Position numbers and translations under genes: made by a program. Below, one piece after another: positions 39,113-49,236 of a DNA stretch of 64,000 bases. Below the pieces are notes generated by a model. It worked only from the letters and a program-made list of their open reading frames with translations, was not told the origin of the DNA and did no database searches. Position 1 is the first letter of the stretch, and each line of letters opens with the position of its first letter. Source of the stretch: Citrobacter amalonaticus (GTDB taxonomy: Bacteria > Pseudomonadota > Gammaproteobacteria > Enterobacterales > Enterobacteriaceae); NCBI RefSeq assembly GCF_018252635.1, contig NZ_JAGTXM010000003.1, positions 1 to 64,000 of the forward strand, read 5' to 3'.

Positions 39113-40270
39113 CTATCGTTGCTCGTCCAGTTGCAACGCCACATACAGCAACAGCCTGTCATCGAAATTCCCCAAATCCAGCCCGGTCAATTCCGCAATG
39201 CGATTCAGTCGGTACTCCAGCGTATTGCGATGAATAAACAGCGCCTTCGAGGTCGCCAGCGGCTGCACGTTGTGGCGAAACCACGCAGCCAGCGTGCGAC
39301 GCAGCAAACCGTTATTGTCCATCGCCTTCAGCCGCACCAGCGGGCGGGCCAGCTCATTGGCCTGCCAGCCGCCGCGCAGACTGTCGAGCAACACGGGCAG
39401 CATCAGATCCTGATAAAAATAGCTGCGACTTTCCGGCATCCGCTGTTTACCCACCATCATCGTGGTGCGCGCCGTGCGGTATGAACGGGCGATACTGCCG
39501 GGCCCGGTAAAATAGTTGCCCAGCGCGACGCGAAAACGGAGCTGCCCGTTCTCTTTCATGCGCGCAATAAGCTGCTCAACGCGCTTGCGATGATCTTCGG
39601 CATCCCAGCGACCAAACGAATTGAGCGCGGGCTTAAGCACCACCATTTCGGTCAGCGAAACGATGGCAATGAGGTTGTTACGCTCTGGTGTGGTCAGCGC
39701 GTTCTGTAACTGCTGCAACTCCGCCATGGCGCTGTCCACGCCGAGTTGTCCGCTGTCCACTTCGACTACCGCCACCACGCGCGGCTGGTTGAGGTCGATG
39801 CCTAAACGTTGCGCCCATTCGGTCAATGCCGGCGTGTTCTCTTCTGCCTGAATCAGGTTCATCACCAGCTCTTCCCGCAGACGACTGTCCTGTGCCAGCA
39901 GATGCATCAGGCGCGACTGCTCCAGCATCATCTCCGCCGTCATGCACACCAGTTCGCCATATTTGCGCAGATGTTCCGGTTCGCCGGTCAGGCCGATCAC
40001 GCCCACAACTTCGCCTTCCAGGCGCAGCGGCAGGTTGATCCCCTGACGAACGCCGTGCAGATGACGCGCAACGGCGTCATCGATATCCACCACGCGGCCC
40101 TGAGAGAGGACTAACAGCGCGCCTTCGTGCAATTCCCCAATACGCTCGCGATCGCCGCTGCCGATGATCCGCCCACGGGCATCCATCACGTTGATATTGG
40201 TATCAATAATGCGCATCGTGCGTGCCACGATATCCTGCGCCATTTTGGTATCAAGATGCCAACCAGCCAT
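39113..40270 (-). CDS. cdaR: Sugar diacid regulator
   Basis: Activator of glucarate/galactarate/glycerate catabolism genes in E. coli (also called sdaR). N-terminal sugar-diacid recognition domain (about 5-135), GGDEF-like middle region, and C-terminal PucR-type helix-turn-helix (SKALFIHRNTLEYRLNRIAELTGLDL, about 350-375). 385 aa from ATG 40270; extension to 40339 is not family-like. None of its usual targets is in the window. Confidence 0.96.
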   Translation of the reverse strand: MAGWHLDTKMAQDIVARTMRIIDTNINVMDARGRIIGSGDRERIGELHEGALLVLSQGRVVDIDDAVARHLHGVRQGINLPLRLEGEVVGVIGLTGEPEHLRKYGELVCMTAEMMLEQSRLMHLLAQDSRLREELVMNLIQAEENTPALTEWAQRLGIDLNQPRVVAVVEVDSGQLGVDSAMAELQQLQNALTTPERNNLIAIVSLTEMVVLKPALNSFGRWDAEDHRKRVEQLIARMKENGQLRFRVALGNYFTGPGSIARSYRTARTTMMVGKQRMPESRSYFYQDLMLPVLLDSLRGGWQANELARPLVRLKAMDNNGLLRRTLAAWFRHNVQPLATSKALFIHRNTLEYRLNRIAELTGLDLGNFDDRLLLYVALQLDEQR

Positions 40271-40375
40271 AAAGCCCTCCTGTGAGCAGAGCTCCAGCAT
40301 AAAGAAGAGAGTAAACGCTGACATTGTGCATATGCACAAAGCAAAGGGAAGAAGTATGGAGTTGTGGGAAATATC

Positions 40376-40410
40376 ACAAAAAGAAACCCCTTCCTGTCAC
40401 AGGAAGGGGT
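40376..40410 (-). terminator. Rho-independent terminator after degP
   Basis: Perfect 11-bp stem CCCCTTCCTGT/ACAGGAAGGGG (40387-40409) followed on the minus strand by TTTCTTTTT. Starts 13 nt after the degP stop. Confidence 0.93.
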
Positions 40411-40421
40411 ATTGGGAGGGA

Positions 40422-41846
40422 TTACTGCATCAACAGGTAGATATTGCTGTCGCCACGCTGAATGTTCAGCGCCAGGACAGACGGTTTGCTGTCGAGGATT
40501 TTACGCAGTTCAGCGATGTTTTTCACCGGCTGCTGGTTTGCGCCAACGATTACATCCCCTTTCTTGAGGCCAATCTGCGCCGCCGGGGTGTTCGCTTTCA
40601 CGTTGTTCACCACGACGCCTTTATCCTGACCTTTGTTACTCATTTCAGCCCCTTCAATACCGCTGAAAATAGAGCTGGAGTCCACCTGAGTCTGGCTGCT
40701 CTGCTGCAGTTCCAGATTCACGGTAACCGGCTTACCGTCGCGCAACAGGCCCAGGGTAATTTTGCTGCCCACCGGCATGGTGCCAACCTGCGCACGCAGT
40801 GCGGCGAAGCTGCTGATCGGCTTACCGTTCAGCGACGTGATCACATCTCCGGCTTTAATTCCGGCCTTCGAAGCGGACGAGTTCGGCATGACCTGGCTGA
40901 CAAACGCGCCGCGTTGCGCGTCGACTTTCATCGCTTTCGCCAGCTCAGAGCTCAGTTCAGTACCCATGATCCCCAGCTCACCGCGTTTCACCTGGCCGAA
41001 TTCCACCATCTGGGAAGTCAGGTTTTTCACCATATTGCTCGGGATCGCAAAACCGATACCGATGTTGCCGCCGTCCGGCGCGAGGATCGCTGTGTTAATA
41101 CCGATCAGTTCACCGTTCAGGTTAACCAACGCGCCGCCGGAGTTACCCCGGTTAATCGCCGCATCGGTCTGGATGAAGTTTTCATAGTTCTGCGCATTCA
41201 GGCCGCTACGGCCCAGTGCCGAGACGATACCGGAAGTGACGGTCTCGCCCAGACCGAACGGGTTACCGATGGCAACGGTGTAATCCCCCACGCGCAGCGT
41301 GTCGGAGTCAGCCAGCTTAATCGCCGTCAGGTTTTTCGGATCCTGAATCTGGATCAGCGCAATATCCGAACGCGGGTCTTTGCCGACAATCTTAGCGTCG
41401 AATTTGCGGCCATCGCTCAGTTGAACCTTAATCACCGTGGCGTTATCCACCACATGGTTATTGGTGACGACATAGCCTTTCGCAGCATCAATGATGACAC
41501 CGGAACCCAACGCCATGAACTTCTGCTGCTGGCCGCCGTTACCGCCCTGCGCGCCGCCCTGACAGAATGGCGAGCTCTGGAACGGTGACCCTTCCTGGCA
41601 GAACGGGGAATCATCACCAAAGAACTGCTGGAAATTCCGCGGCATCCGCGGCGTATTGACGGTTGTGCTACCTTCCACGTTAATGCTGACCACCGATGGC
41701 ATCACTTTTTCGAGCATCGGTGCCAGACTTGGCATCTGCTGTGCGGTTGTCGCTGATGCAGTTTCAGCCGCCGTTGCAGAAAGCGGGGATAACGCCAAAC
41801 CTAAACTCAGAGCCAGTGCACTCATTGCTAATGTGGTTTTTTTCAT
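40422..41846 (-). CDS. degP: Periplasmic serine protease/chaperone DegP
   Basis: HtrA-family protease that degrades misfolded envelope proteins and can chaperone outer membrane proteins. Signal peptide of 26 residues (ends SATA|AETAS), trypsin-like domain with catalytic His in NNHVVDNA (about 131), Asp in SDIALIQI (about 161) and Ser in GNSGGALV (about 236), then two PDZ domains. 474 aa from ATG 41846. Preceded by sigma-E and CpxR sites, tying it to nlpE, rseP and bamA in this window. Confidence 0.98.
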   Translation of the reverse strand: MKKTTLAMSALALSLGLALSPLSATAAETASATTAQQMPSLAPMLEKVMPSVVSINVEGSTTVNTPRMPRNFQQFFGDDSPFCQEGSPFQSSPFCQGGAQGGNGGQQQKFMALGSGVIIDAAKGYVVTNNHVVDNATVIKVQLSDGRKFDAKIVGKDPRSDIALIQIQDPKNLTAIKLADSDTLRVGDYTVAIGNPFGLGETVTSGIVSALGRSGLNAQNYENFIQTDAAINRGNSGGALVNLNGELIGINTAILAPDGGNIGIGFAIPSNMVKNLTSQMVEFGQVKRGELGIMGTELSSELAKAMKVDAQRGAFVSQVMPNSSASKAGIKAGDVITSLNGKPISSFAALRAQVGTMPVGSKITLGLLRDGKPVTVNLELQQSSQTQVDSSSIFSGIEGAEMSNKGQDKGVVVNNVKANTPAAQIGLKKGDVIVGANQQPVKNIAELRKILDSKPSVLALNIQRGDSNIYLLMQ

Positions 41847-41891
41847 GTGTCTCAATCTCAATTAACAGATAACGCAAAATTGCTGTGTACG

Positions 41892-41919
41892 TCAGATTCA
41901 TTTTATAGCGCTAAGTTCC
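41892..41919 (-). promoter_or_regulatory. Sigma-E promoter of degP
   Basis: Minus strand: -35 GGAACTT (41913-41919), 16-nt spacer, -10 TCTGA (41892-41896), a full match to the sigma-E consensus. About 46 nt of leader before degP. Confidence 0.92.
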
Positions 41920-41946
41920 GGGCAGAAGTTTATGGAAAAGGTAAAA

Positions 41947-41966
41947 ATTTATTGTTCGTCTTTACA
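41947..41966 (-). promoter_or_regulatory. Candidate CpxR box upstream of degP
   Basis: Minus strand GTAAAGACGAACAATAAA: a perfect GTAAA half site (41961-41965) and a second, degenerate TAAA half site, about 30-50 nt upstream of the sigma-E -35. Position and sequence correspond to the known Cpx site of E. coli degP. Confidence 0.6.
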
Positions 41967-41975
41967 AAACTCAGC

Positions 41976-43493
41976 TTATTGTTCAACCGCCATCAGGCGA
42001 CGATATTCATCCCAGGCGTAGAGATCGGTCATGCCGCTGATATAATCCTGAATCAACCGGCAACGGTAATAATATTCCAGCACAGGATACTCAGGTGAAT
42101 CTGACGTTAATTTACCCACGGCCTCCACGTAGGCCAGCCGGTGACGCGTTGACAGCTTCTGAAATAAGCGCGATTCAATTGGAAAACGCTGCAACCGCTC
42201 TTTTTCCACCAGCTCACCGAAATCAGCAAGCGGCAGGCTTAATAAAGGACGGTAGATATCGAGTAAGCCGCTGATCACCCGATAGCCCTGTAATTCGAGC
42301 TGCTCTACATCGGGGTGGCTAAAGACATGTTTCATAGCAACATTTTTATAAATCTTCAGCAGGCGGCTAAAGCTGCTGCCGTCTTCCAGAAGCGCCTGAT
42401 TAAATCGCCCGTCAAAGATTTGATCCAGGTTATCAATAAAACGTTGTGCGGCGTAGGGCACCAGTTTATTAAGCGTATTGACCCGCAAATACATGAAAAA
42501 TTGATCTTCAGTACTGCGACTCAGATAATTCGCACGTGATTTATCCCAGGCATTTTCGACAACCTGCGCAAAGAGCGAACCTTTCTCATGCTCCCCCCAG
42601 GCCTCATGTAAATGATGATAGAGCTGATCAACGCTGAAGATTCTTTTCTCTACCGCGTCTTCCAGATCGGCAACGCAATAAGAGATATCGTCGGCGGCTT
42701 CCATTATCCACGTTAACGGAAAACGACTGTAAAGGGCGAGATCGAGTTCTTTACGTAACCTCGCAATATACGGTTCTTCAGACAGGTAATAGCCTGGTTT
42801 TTTCATTAAATAGTTGTGCGTCGCAGGCGTTTCTCCCCGCCACCACGCCGGGCGGGTATATTTTAAGATCCCGCCGACCTGGGCCCATGTCAGATTCATC
42901 CGCATCAAGGTATGTACCAGCCGAATCCCCTGGGCATTCCCTTCGAAATGACACAGATCCTGGCGCACCTTACGGCGGATATCGTTCAGCGATTCTTCGC
43001 CTTCGCGCAGGCGCAACGTCGCCACGATGCAGCGATCTTCCGTTAAGGGTTGGCTTTCAGCATCAGCCGGATGTAAGCGCTGGCGAAACCAGTCGTTGAT
43101 CGCCGCCTCGCCAAAATGACCAAACGGTGGGTTGCCAATGTCATGCATCAGGCAGGACATTTCGACGATGCTCTCAAACGGTCCCGTTAACTCATCAAGG
43201 CCGTATTGTTCCAGCAGTTTCTGTTCTTTGAGGCGGCTTAAGATCTCTTTGGCGATATAGCGTCCAACTTGCTGCACTTCCATAGAATGGGTCAGACGCG
43301 TACGCACGGCGGCATTACGCTCAAGGGGAAACACCTGGGTTTTTTGCTGCAGGCGACGGATCGCCGGAGAGTTAATGATGCGCCCGCGGTCGCTTTCAAA
43401 AATACGCAGGATCTCATGCTCGGTTTTTACCCCTTGAGGCGAACGAAAACGACGGTGCCAGTTTATTTTTTTCCGGAAATCAATCTGTGACAT
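41976..43493 (-). CDS. dgt: Deoxyguanosinetriphosphate triphosphohydrolase
   Basis: Hexameric HD-domain enzyme that splits dGTP to deoxyguanosine and triphosphate. HD motif ligands: His in TRLTHSMEV (about 69), His-Asp in [13 protein letters not shown] (about 117-118) and Asp in MEAADDISY (about 268). 505 aa from ATG 43493, matching E. coli. In E. coli it limits dGTP and counters thymine starvation and phage T7. Divergent from mtn. Confidence 0.97.
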   Translation of the reverse strand: MSQIDFRKKINWHRRFRSPQGVKTEHEILRIFESDRGRIINSPAIRRLQQKTQVFPLERNAAVRTRLTHSMEVQQVGRYIAKEILSRLKEQKLLEQYGLDELTGPFESIVEMSCLMHDIGNPPFGHFGEAAINDWFRQRLHPADAESQPLTEDRCIVATLRLREGEESLNDIRRKVRQDLCHFEGNAQGIRLVHTLMRMNLTWAQVGGILKYTRPAWWRGETPATHNYLMKKPGYYLSEEPYIARLRKELDLALYSRFPLTWIMEAADDISYCVADLEDAVEKRIFSVDQLYHHLHEAWGEHEKGSLFAQVVENAWDKSRANYLSRSTEDQFFMYLRVNTLNKLVPYAAQRFIDNLDQIFDGRFNQALLEDGSSFSRLLKIYKNVAMKHVFSHPDVEQLELQGYRVISGLLDIYRPLLSLPLADFGELVEKERLQRFPIESRLFQKLSTRHRLAYVEAVGKLTSDSPEYPVLEYYYRCRLIQDYISGMTDLYAWDEYRRLMAVEQ

Positions 43494-43575
43494 GTCCTCT
43501 CCCGCGTGAGAATGCACTTCACCTTAAGCGCATGATAGACTATGCCTTTAAATCTCACCTGGCGCGAGTAAATCT

Positions 43576-44274
43576 ATGAAAATCGGCATCATTGGTGCAA
43601 TGGAAGAAGAGGTTACGCTGCTGCGTGACAAAATCGAAAACCGTCACACTCTCACCCTGGGCGGTTGTGAAATTTACACCGGTCAGCTTAACGGAACCGA
43701 CGTTGCGCTGCTGAAATCCGGTATTGGTAAAGTGGCGGCGGCGCTGGGCGCTACGCTGCTGCTCGAACACTGCAAGCCGGACGTTGTTATTAACACCGGT
43801 TCTGCGGGTGGTCTCGCACCGACGCTGAAAGTGGGCGATATTGTGGTTTCTGATGAAGCGCGCTATCACGACGCTGACGTCACCGCATTTGGTTATGAGT
43901 TCGGCCAACTGCCGGGCTGCCCGGCCGGTTTTAAAGCCGACGAAAAACTGATTGCCGCAGCGGAATCCTGCATCGCGAAGCTGAACCTGAACGCGGTACG
44001 CGGTCTGATCGTCAGCGGCGATGCGTTTATCAACGGTTCCGTGGGACTGGCAAAAATCCAGCATAACTTCCCACAGGCGATTGCCGTTGAAATGGAAGCC
44101 ACCGCGATTGCCCACGTTTGCCATAACTTCAAGGTGCCGTTTGTGGTGGTCCGTGCAATCTCTGATGTCGCCGATCAGCAGTCCCATCTTAGCTTTGATG
44201 AGTTCCTGGCCGTTGCCGCGAAACAATCCACGCTGATGGTTGAATCGCTGGTACAGAAACTGGCGCATGGTTAA
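43576..44274 (+). CDS. mtn: 5'-methylthioadenosine/S-adenosylhomocysteine nucleosidase
   Basis: Hydrolyses MTA, SAH and 5'-deoxyadenosine, products of SAM chemistry and autoinducer-2 synthesis (also called pfs). Catalytic Glu12 in IGAMEEEV and Asp197 in RAISDVAD. 232 aa, full length. Overlaps the start of btuF by 8 nt. Confidence 0.98.
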   Translation: MKIGIIGAMEEEVTLLRDKIENRHTLTLGGCEIYTGQLNGTDVALLKSGIGKVAAALGATLLLEHCKPDVVINTGSAGGLAPTLKVGDIVVSDEARYHDADVTAFGYEFGQLPGCPAGFKADEKLIAAAESCIAKLNLNAVRGLIVSGDAFINGSVGLAKIQHNFPQAIAVEMEATAIAHVCHNFKVPFVVVRAISDVADQQSHLSFDEFLAVAAKQSTLMVESLVQKLAHG

Positions 44275-45067
44275 ATCCCTCTCCAGGGCGCTTGCCGCCC
44301 TGCTGTTAGCCCTTCCGCTGTGGCTGCATGCCGCACCTCGCGTCATTTCACTCTCACCTGCTAACACGGAACTCGCCTTTGCCGCCGGGATCACCCCCGT
44401 TGGCGTCAGCAGCTATTCAGACTATCCGCCGCAGGCGCAACGCATTGAACAGGTCTCGACCTGGCAAGGGATGAATCTGGAACGGATTGTGGCGCTAAAG
44501 CCGGATCTGGTCCTCGCCTGGCGCGGCGGCAATGCCGAAAGGCAGGTGAACCAACTCACATCGTTGGGTATAAAGGTCATGTGGATCGATGCCGTCACCA
44601 TCGAGCAGATAGCCGACACGTTGCAGAAACTGGCTGCCTTTAGCCCACATCCCGAAATGGCAAAGCACGCGGCGCAAACCTTGCTGGACGACTATTCGCA
44701 GCTAAAATCTCAGTATGCAGGCAAAGCGAAAAAACGCGTGTTTTTGCAGTTTGGCATTAATCCGCCCTTTACCAGCGGAAAAGGGTCGATTCAAAACGAA
44801 GTTATTGAGCTCTGCGGTGGAGAAAACATCTTTGCTGGCAGTCGGGTTCCCTGGCCGCAGGTCAGTCGCGAACAGGTGCTGGCGCGCGCACCGCAAGCGA
44901 TCGTTGTCGCCGGAGATGTGAGTGAAATTCTCAAAATCAAGCAATACTGGGGCGATCAGCTACAAATTCCGGTAATTCCCCTCACCAGTGACTGGTTTGA
45001 ACGCGCAAGCCCGCGTATTATCCTCGCCGCGAAACAACTCTGTAATGCGCTTTCCCAGGTGAATTAG
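44267..45067 (+). CDS. btuF: Vitamin B12-binding periplasmic protein
   Basis: Periplasmic B12-binding protein for the BtuCD importer. Signal peptide about residues 1-22 (ends PLWLHA|APR), then two lobes of the class III binding-protein fold joined by a helix. Conserved glutamates used to dock on BtuC are in [12 protein letters not shown] and near GGENIF. 266 aa from ATG 44267, inside the mtn 3' end. btuCD is elsewhere, as in E. coli. Confidence 0.96.
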   Translation: MVKSLSRALAALLLALPLWLHAAPRVISLSPANTELAFAAGITPVGVSSYSDYPPQAQRIEQVSTWQGMNLERIVALKPDLVLAWRGGNAERQVNQLTSLGIKVMWIDAVTIEQIADTLQKLAAFSPHPEMAKHAAQTLLDDYSQLKSQYAGKAKKRVFLQFGINPPFTSGKGSIQNEVIELCGGENIFAGSRVPWPQVSREQVLARAPQAIVVAGDVSEILKIKQYWGDQLQIPVIPLTSDWFERASPRIILAAKQLCNALSQVN

Positions 45068-45103
45068 CGTCTGCCCCACCCGGTTTGTTGTGAGGATTTA
45101 AGA

Positions 45104-45727
45104 ATGCTCGTCTATTGGCTGGATATTGTAGGTACAGCGGTATTTGCTATCTCTGGCGTGTTGCTGGCCGGAAAACTTCGCATGGACCCGTTTGGTGTGC
45201 TGGTGCTCGGCGTGGTTACTGCCGTGGGCGGCGGGACGATCCGCGATATGGCATTAGATAACGGTCCTGTTTTCTGGGTAAAAGATCCTACCGATCTGGT
45301 GGTGGCGATGGTCACCAGCATGTTGACGATCCTGTTGGTTCGCCAGCCCAGACGCTTACCCAAATGGATGCTGCCGGTACTGGACGCCGTCGGCCTGGCT
45401 GTGTTTGTGGGGATCGGCGTCAACAAAGCGTTTATCGCAGGAACGGGGCCACTGGTGGCTATCTGTATGGGCGTCATCACTGGCGTGGGCGGCGGTATTA
45501 TTCGCGATGTGCTGGCGCGAGAAATCCCGATGATCCTGCGTACGGAAATCTACGCTACGGCCTGTATTATCGGCGGGATCGTTCATGCAACCGCACATTA
45601 CACCTTCTTGATGCCGTTAGAAGCGGCCAGTATGTTGGGGATGGTTGTGACGCTGGTCATTCGCCTCGCGGCGATCCGCTGGCATTTGAAGCTGCCGACG
45701 TTTGCGCTGGATGAGAATGGGCGGTGA
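45104..45727 (+). CDS. yadS: YadS, TRIC-like inner membrane protein (UPF0126)
   Basis: 207-residue protein with about seven hydrophobic segments, arranged as two similar halves. Each half carries a glycine motif at similar positions (VTAVGGGTIRDMAL at ~44-57 and ITGVGGGIIRDVLAR at ~130-144). This duplicated pattern is that of bacterial homologues of trimeric intracellular cation channels. Transported ion or role in E. coli not established. 36 nt after btuF, so mtn-btuF-yadS is likely one operon. Confidence 0.88.
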   Translation: MLVYWLDIVGTAVFAISGVLLAGKLRMDPFGVLVLGVVTAVGGGTIRDMALDNGPVFWVKDPTDLVVAMVTSMLTILLVRQPRRLPKWMLPVLDAVGLAVFVGIGVNKAFIAGTGPLVAICMGVITGVGGGIIRDVLAREIPMILRTEIYATACIIGGIVHATAHYTFLMPLEAASMLGMVVTLVIRLAAIRWHLKLPTFALDENGR

Positions 45728-45736
45728 CTTGACTTT

Positions 45737-45818
45737 GCCAGATGGCGCTACGCTTATCGGGCCTACAACAGAACAACGCCGTAGGCCGGATAAGGCATTT
45801 ATGTCGCCATCCGGCATG
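45737..45818. repeat. REP pair (BIME) between yadS and erpA
   Basis: Two inverted units: 45737-45766 (GCCAGATGGCGCTACG...TCGGGCCTAC) and 45781-45818 (GTAGGCCGGATAAGGC...GCCATCCGGCATG), separated by 14 nt. Lies between convergent genes; no T tract follows either hairpin. Confidence 0.85.
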
Positions 45819-45829
45819 ACAGATAACAA

Positions 45830-46174
45830 TCAGATGCTGAAAGAAGAACCACACCCGCAGGTGCTTTTCGCATTCGGGTTGGTGACTACGAAGCGGGAAC
45901 CTTCCAGACCTTCGGTGTAGTCAACGGAACCGCCGACCAGATACTGCAGGCTCATAGGGTCAACCACCAGGCCAACGCCCTGTTTCTCAATGGTCATATC
46001 GCCTTCGTTGACCTGGTCATCAAAGGTAAAACCATACTGGAAACCGCTGCATCCCCCACCGGTGATATAGACACGCAGCTTCAGGTTCGGGTTTTCTTCG
46101 TCAGCGATCAGGCTTTTTACTTTATTGGCTGCTGCTTCAGTAAATTGCAGTGGCAGCGCTACGTCATCACTCAT
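45830..46174 (-). CDS. erpA: Iron-sulfur cluster insertion protein ErpA
   Basis: A-type carrier that delivers Fe-S clusters to apoproteins such as IspG/IspH, essential for aerobic growth of E. coli. Cluster-binding cysteines: Cys42 in TGGGCSGFQ and Cys106/Cys108 in STCGCGSSF. 114 aa. It supports the isoprenoid route whose second enzyme, Dxr, is also in the window. Gap of 81 nt after clcA. Confidence 0.96.
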   Translation of the reverse strand: MSDDVALPLQFTEAAANKVKSLIADEENPNLKLRVYITGGGCSGFQYGFTFDDQVNEGDMTIEKQGVGLVVDPMSLQYLVGGSVDYTEGLEGSRFVVTNPNAKSTCGCGSSFSI

Positions 46175-46255
46175 ATTTTTGCTCCAAACGACATCGGCAA
46201 TTGGGCAAATTCTGACCCAATATTAATGCCATTATCTAATACCCTGGTATTTCAT

Positions 46256-47677
46256 TCAAGTATTCTCGCCAGCGGCGCTCGTCTGACTTTTTGCCGCCTG
46301 CTCCGCTTCCTGCTTCGCCAGCGTGCGGGCAAGGATAGTGGAGTATAGCGGTTTTCCGCCCAGGAATTGGGCCAATAGTGTTGCGCCAAGACAGGTAATA
46401 ATCATTGGCAAAATGAGCTGATAGTTATCGGTCATCTCCAGTACCAGCACAATCCCGGTCAATGGTGCCCGCACGGAAGCTGCCAGCAGCGCTCCCATTC
46501 CGGCGATGGCGAACGTTCCGGCCTCAAGCTGGTAATGCGGAAAACCTGCTGCTGCCGCCATGCCAAATGCGGTGCCCAACAATGTCCCCAACGCCAGCAT
46601 CGGTGCAAAGATCCCGCCGGGCGCACCAGAAGAGAAACAAAGCAGCGTGGTGATGACTCGTGCGATAAAAATAAACAACAGCAGCCCGACGCTAAAATTC
46701 CCTGCTGCCGCAATCGGGATAAGGTTAAAACCGCCGCCAGCCGCCGCGGGTTCAATCAGCCCAAGAATGCCACACAGGCCGCCAATCGCCCCGCCCATCA
46801 GCACCCATTTAGTGATGTTTCCATGGTGAAAACGCTGGAACATATCCTGAGTACGCAGCACCAGTTTATTGAAAACCGGCCCTACACAGCCAAAAATCAT
46901 CCCGAGCACCAGATACAGCCACAGCGTATTGACCGGCGCATTGGCCAGTTTTCCCACCTCAATGATCGGCGATTCACCGTTAAAAATGCGGAAAACGATG
47001 CTCGACATGATCACGCCGGTAAAGACGGCTTTAATTGAGATAAGGTTATAGCGAAACTGAGGGCGCATCTCCTCGATGATAAACAGAATGCCCGCCAGCG
47101 GAGCGTTGAAGGCGGCGGAAAGCCCTGCCGCAGCCCCGGTGGCTAACAGGGTATGGCGCGCCTCGGCGCTACGCATGCGGAAAATATCCAGCACCATGCG
47201 GCCAATGTTACCGCCAATTTGTACCGTCGGCCCTTCACGTCCCAGCACCATTCCCGCGCCCAGCGTGCCCATCCCGCCGATAAACTTGACCGGCAATACA
47301 CGCCACCAGCGAACGGGGCGAAGTTCTTCCAGCGCCCCTTCGATCTCCGGGATCCCCGACCCGCCGGCTTCCGGCGCAAATTTACGCACCAGAAAATAAC
47401 CGACCATCGCCAGTAATGCAGAGAGGATGAACGCCAGCGGCCAGAGCAGAAGCGGATGGTCAGCCACATTCACCAACGCACTGATACGCAGCTTTTGCAC
47501 CCAGCCCACCGCTTTTTCGAACGCCACGCCCGCCAGACCGGTAAGGGTCCCCACCACTGCCGCCATCATTAAGATCGCCAGCGGCGTTTTATCCCGCTCC
47601 AGCAGTCGACGGATTTGGTCCCTGCGCCGTAAGCGCACAATTTGCTGTGCTTCAAAAGAGGGAGTTTCTGTCTTCAT
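46256..47677 (-). CDS. clcA: H+/Cl- exchange transporter ClcA
   Basis: CLC-family 2Cl-/1H+ antiporter used in extreme acid resistance. Chloride-site motifs: GSGIPE (about 106-111), GREGPTVQ with gating Glu148, and GAPGGIFAP (about 354-362); the proton glutamate (E203 region) is in [12 protein letters not shown]. 473 aa with 18 helical segments by family. Shares this window with ldcC, another acid-related function, but not an operon. Confidence 0.97.
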   Translation of the reverse strand: MKTETPSFEAQQIVRLRRRDQIRRLLERDKTPLAILMMAAVVGTLTGLAGVAFEKAVGWVQKLRISALVNVADHPLLLWPLAFILSALLAMVGYFLVRKFAPEAGGSGIPEIEGALEELRPVRWWRVLPVKFIGGMGTLGAGMVLGREGPTVQIGGNIGRMVLDIFRMRSAEARHTLLATGAAAGLSAAFNAPLAGILFIIEEMRPQFRYNLISIKAVFTGVIMSSIVFRIFNGESPIIEVGKLANAPVNTLWLYLVLGMIFGCVGPVFNKLVLRTQDMFQRFHHGNITKWVLMGGAIGGLCGILGLIEPAAAGGGFNLIPIAAAGNFSVGLLLFIFIARVITTLLCFSSGAPGGIFAPMLALGTLLGTAFGMAAAAGFPHYQLEAGTFAIAGMGALLAASVRAPLTGIVLVLEMTDNYQLILPMIITCLGATLLAQFLGGKPLYSTILARTLAKQEAEQAAKSQTSAAGENT

Positions 47678-47845
47678 CAGATGATCATTAATTGGTAATA
47701 CAAATGCAGAGGCGGCATTGTACTCGCCTCTTCCCCGAAAATCCCCTGCAAATCGTCATGTTTCAAATGCGCAAAACTTTCATAACCTTCTCTGAATAAC
47801 TAGAATAGCGGGCATTCATTTTTTCTACGAACCAGGACTCCATCC

Positions 47846-49126
47846 ATGAGTAAGTCTGAAAACCTCTACAGCGCAGCACGCGAGCTAATCCCCGGCGGCG
47901 TTAACTCCCCTGTTCGCGCCTTTACTGGCGTGGGTGGTACGCCGCTGTTTATCGAAAAAGCTGACGGCGCGTATCTGTACGATGTCGATGGCAAAGCCTA
48001 TATCGATTACGTCGGCTCCTGGGGACCGATGGTACTGGGACACAACCATCCGGCGATCCGCAACGCGGTGATCGAAGCGGCTGAGTGTGGCCTGAGCTTC
48101 GGCGCGCCGACCGAGATGGAAGTTAAAATGGCGGAGCTTGTGACCGAACTGGTACCGACGATGGACATGGTGCGAATGGTCAACTCCGGTACCGAAGCGA
48201 CCATGAGTGCCATACGTCTGGCGCGTGGTTTCACCGGCCGCGATAAGATCATCAAATTTGAAGGCTGCTACCACGGCCACGCGGACTGTCTGTTGGTAAA
48301 AGCCGGTTCTGGCGCGCTGACCCTGGGCCAGCCGAACTCTCCGGGCGTGCCGGCTGATTTCGCAAAACACACCCTGACCTGTACCTATAACGATCTCAAC
48401 TCGGTGCGTGCCGCGTTCGAGCAGTTCCCGCAGGAGATCGCCTGTATCATCGTTGAGCCGGTGGCAGGTAATATGAACTGCATCCCGCCGCTGCCGGAAT
48501 TCCTGCCGGGTCTGCGCGCGCTGTGCGATGAGTTCGGCGCGCTGCTGATTATCGACGAAGTGATGACCGGCTTCCGCGTGGCGCTTGCTGGCGCACAGGA
48601 TTACTACAATGTGGTACCGGATCTGACCTGTCTGGGCAAAATCATCGGCGGCGGTATGCCTGTCGGCGCGTTTGGTGGTCGTCGTGACGTGATGGACGCG
48701 CTGGCGCCAACGGGTCCGGTTTATCAGGCGGGAACCCTGTCCGGTAACCCGATTGCAATGGCAGCCGGTTTTGCCTGCCTGACCGAAGTGGCGCAGCCGG
48801 GTATCCACGAAACACTGGATGAACTGACGACGCGCCTGGCGGAAGGTCTGCTGGAAGCGGCACAGGAAACCGGGATCCCGCTGGTCGTTAACCACGTGGG
48901 CGGCATGTTCGGGATTTTCTTCACCAAGGCGAAAACCGTCACCTGCTATCAGGACGTGATGGCCTGTGATGTGGAACGCTTTAAGCGCTTTTTCCACATG
49001 ATGCTGGACGAGGGGATTTACCTTGCCCCGTCTGCATTTGAAGCGGGCTTTATGTCCGTGGCGCACAGCATGGACGATATCAATAACACCATTGACGCGG
49101 CGCGTCGGGTGTTTGCGAAGCTGTAA
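47846..49126 (+). CDS. hemL: Glutamate-1-semialdehyde 2,1-aminomutase
   Basis: PLP/PMP enzyme making 5-aminolevulinate in the C5 route to haem. PLP lysine is in [17 protein letters not shown] (about residue 265); [13 protein letters not shown] near the N-terminus and [19 protein letters not shown] at about 120-138 are conserved. 426 aa, full length. Convergent with fhuB; a REP-type terminator follows. Confidence 0.97.
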   Translation: MSKSENLYSAARELIPGGVNSPVRAFTGVGGTPLFIEKADGAYLYDVDGKAYIDYVGSWGPMVLGHNHPAIRNAVIEAAECGLSFGAPTEMEVKMAELVTELVPTMDMVRMVNSGTEATMSAIRLARGFTGRDKIIKFEGCYHGHADCLLVKAGSGALTLGQPNSPGVPADFAKHTLTCTYNDLNSVRAAFEQFPQEIACIIVEPVAGNMNCIPPLPEFLPGLRALCDEFGALLIIDEVMTGFRVALAGAQDYYNVVPDLTCLGKIIGGGMPVGAFGGRRDVMDALAPTGPVYQAGTLSGNPIAMAAGFACLTEVAQPGIHETLDELTTRLAEGLLEAAQETGIPLVVNHVGGMFGIFFTKAKTVTCYQDVMACDVERFKRFFHMMLDEGIYLAPSAFEAGFMSVAHSMDDINNTIDAARRVFAKL

Positions 49127-49147
49127 CAGAGTACGTTTAAACCGTAG

Positions 49148-49221
49148 GCCGGGGAAGGCGAAGCCGCCACCCGGCTTTTTTATTAGCGGATGGCGACGCG
49201 AAGCGTCTTATCCGGCCTACG
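49148..49221 (+). repeat. REP-like pair between hemL and fhuB; first unit is terminator-like
   Basis: 49148-49175 has arms GCCGGG/CCCGGC with inner GGC-GAA-GCC, followed by TTTTTT (49176-49181): a plausible intrinsic terminator for hemL. 49186-49221 (GCGGATGGCGACGCG...TTATCCGGCCTAC) is a second unit. Between convergent hemL and fhuB. Confidence 0.83.
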
Positions 49222-49236
49222 CGAAAAACGTCCGAA

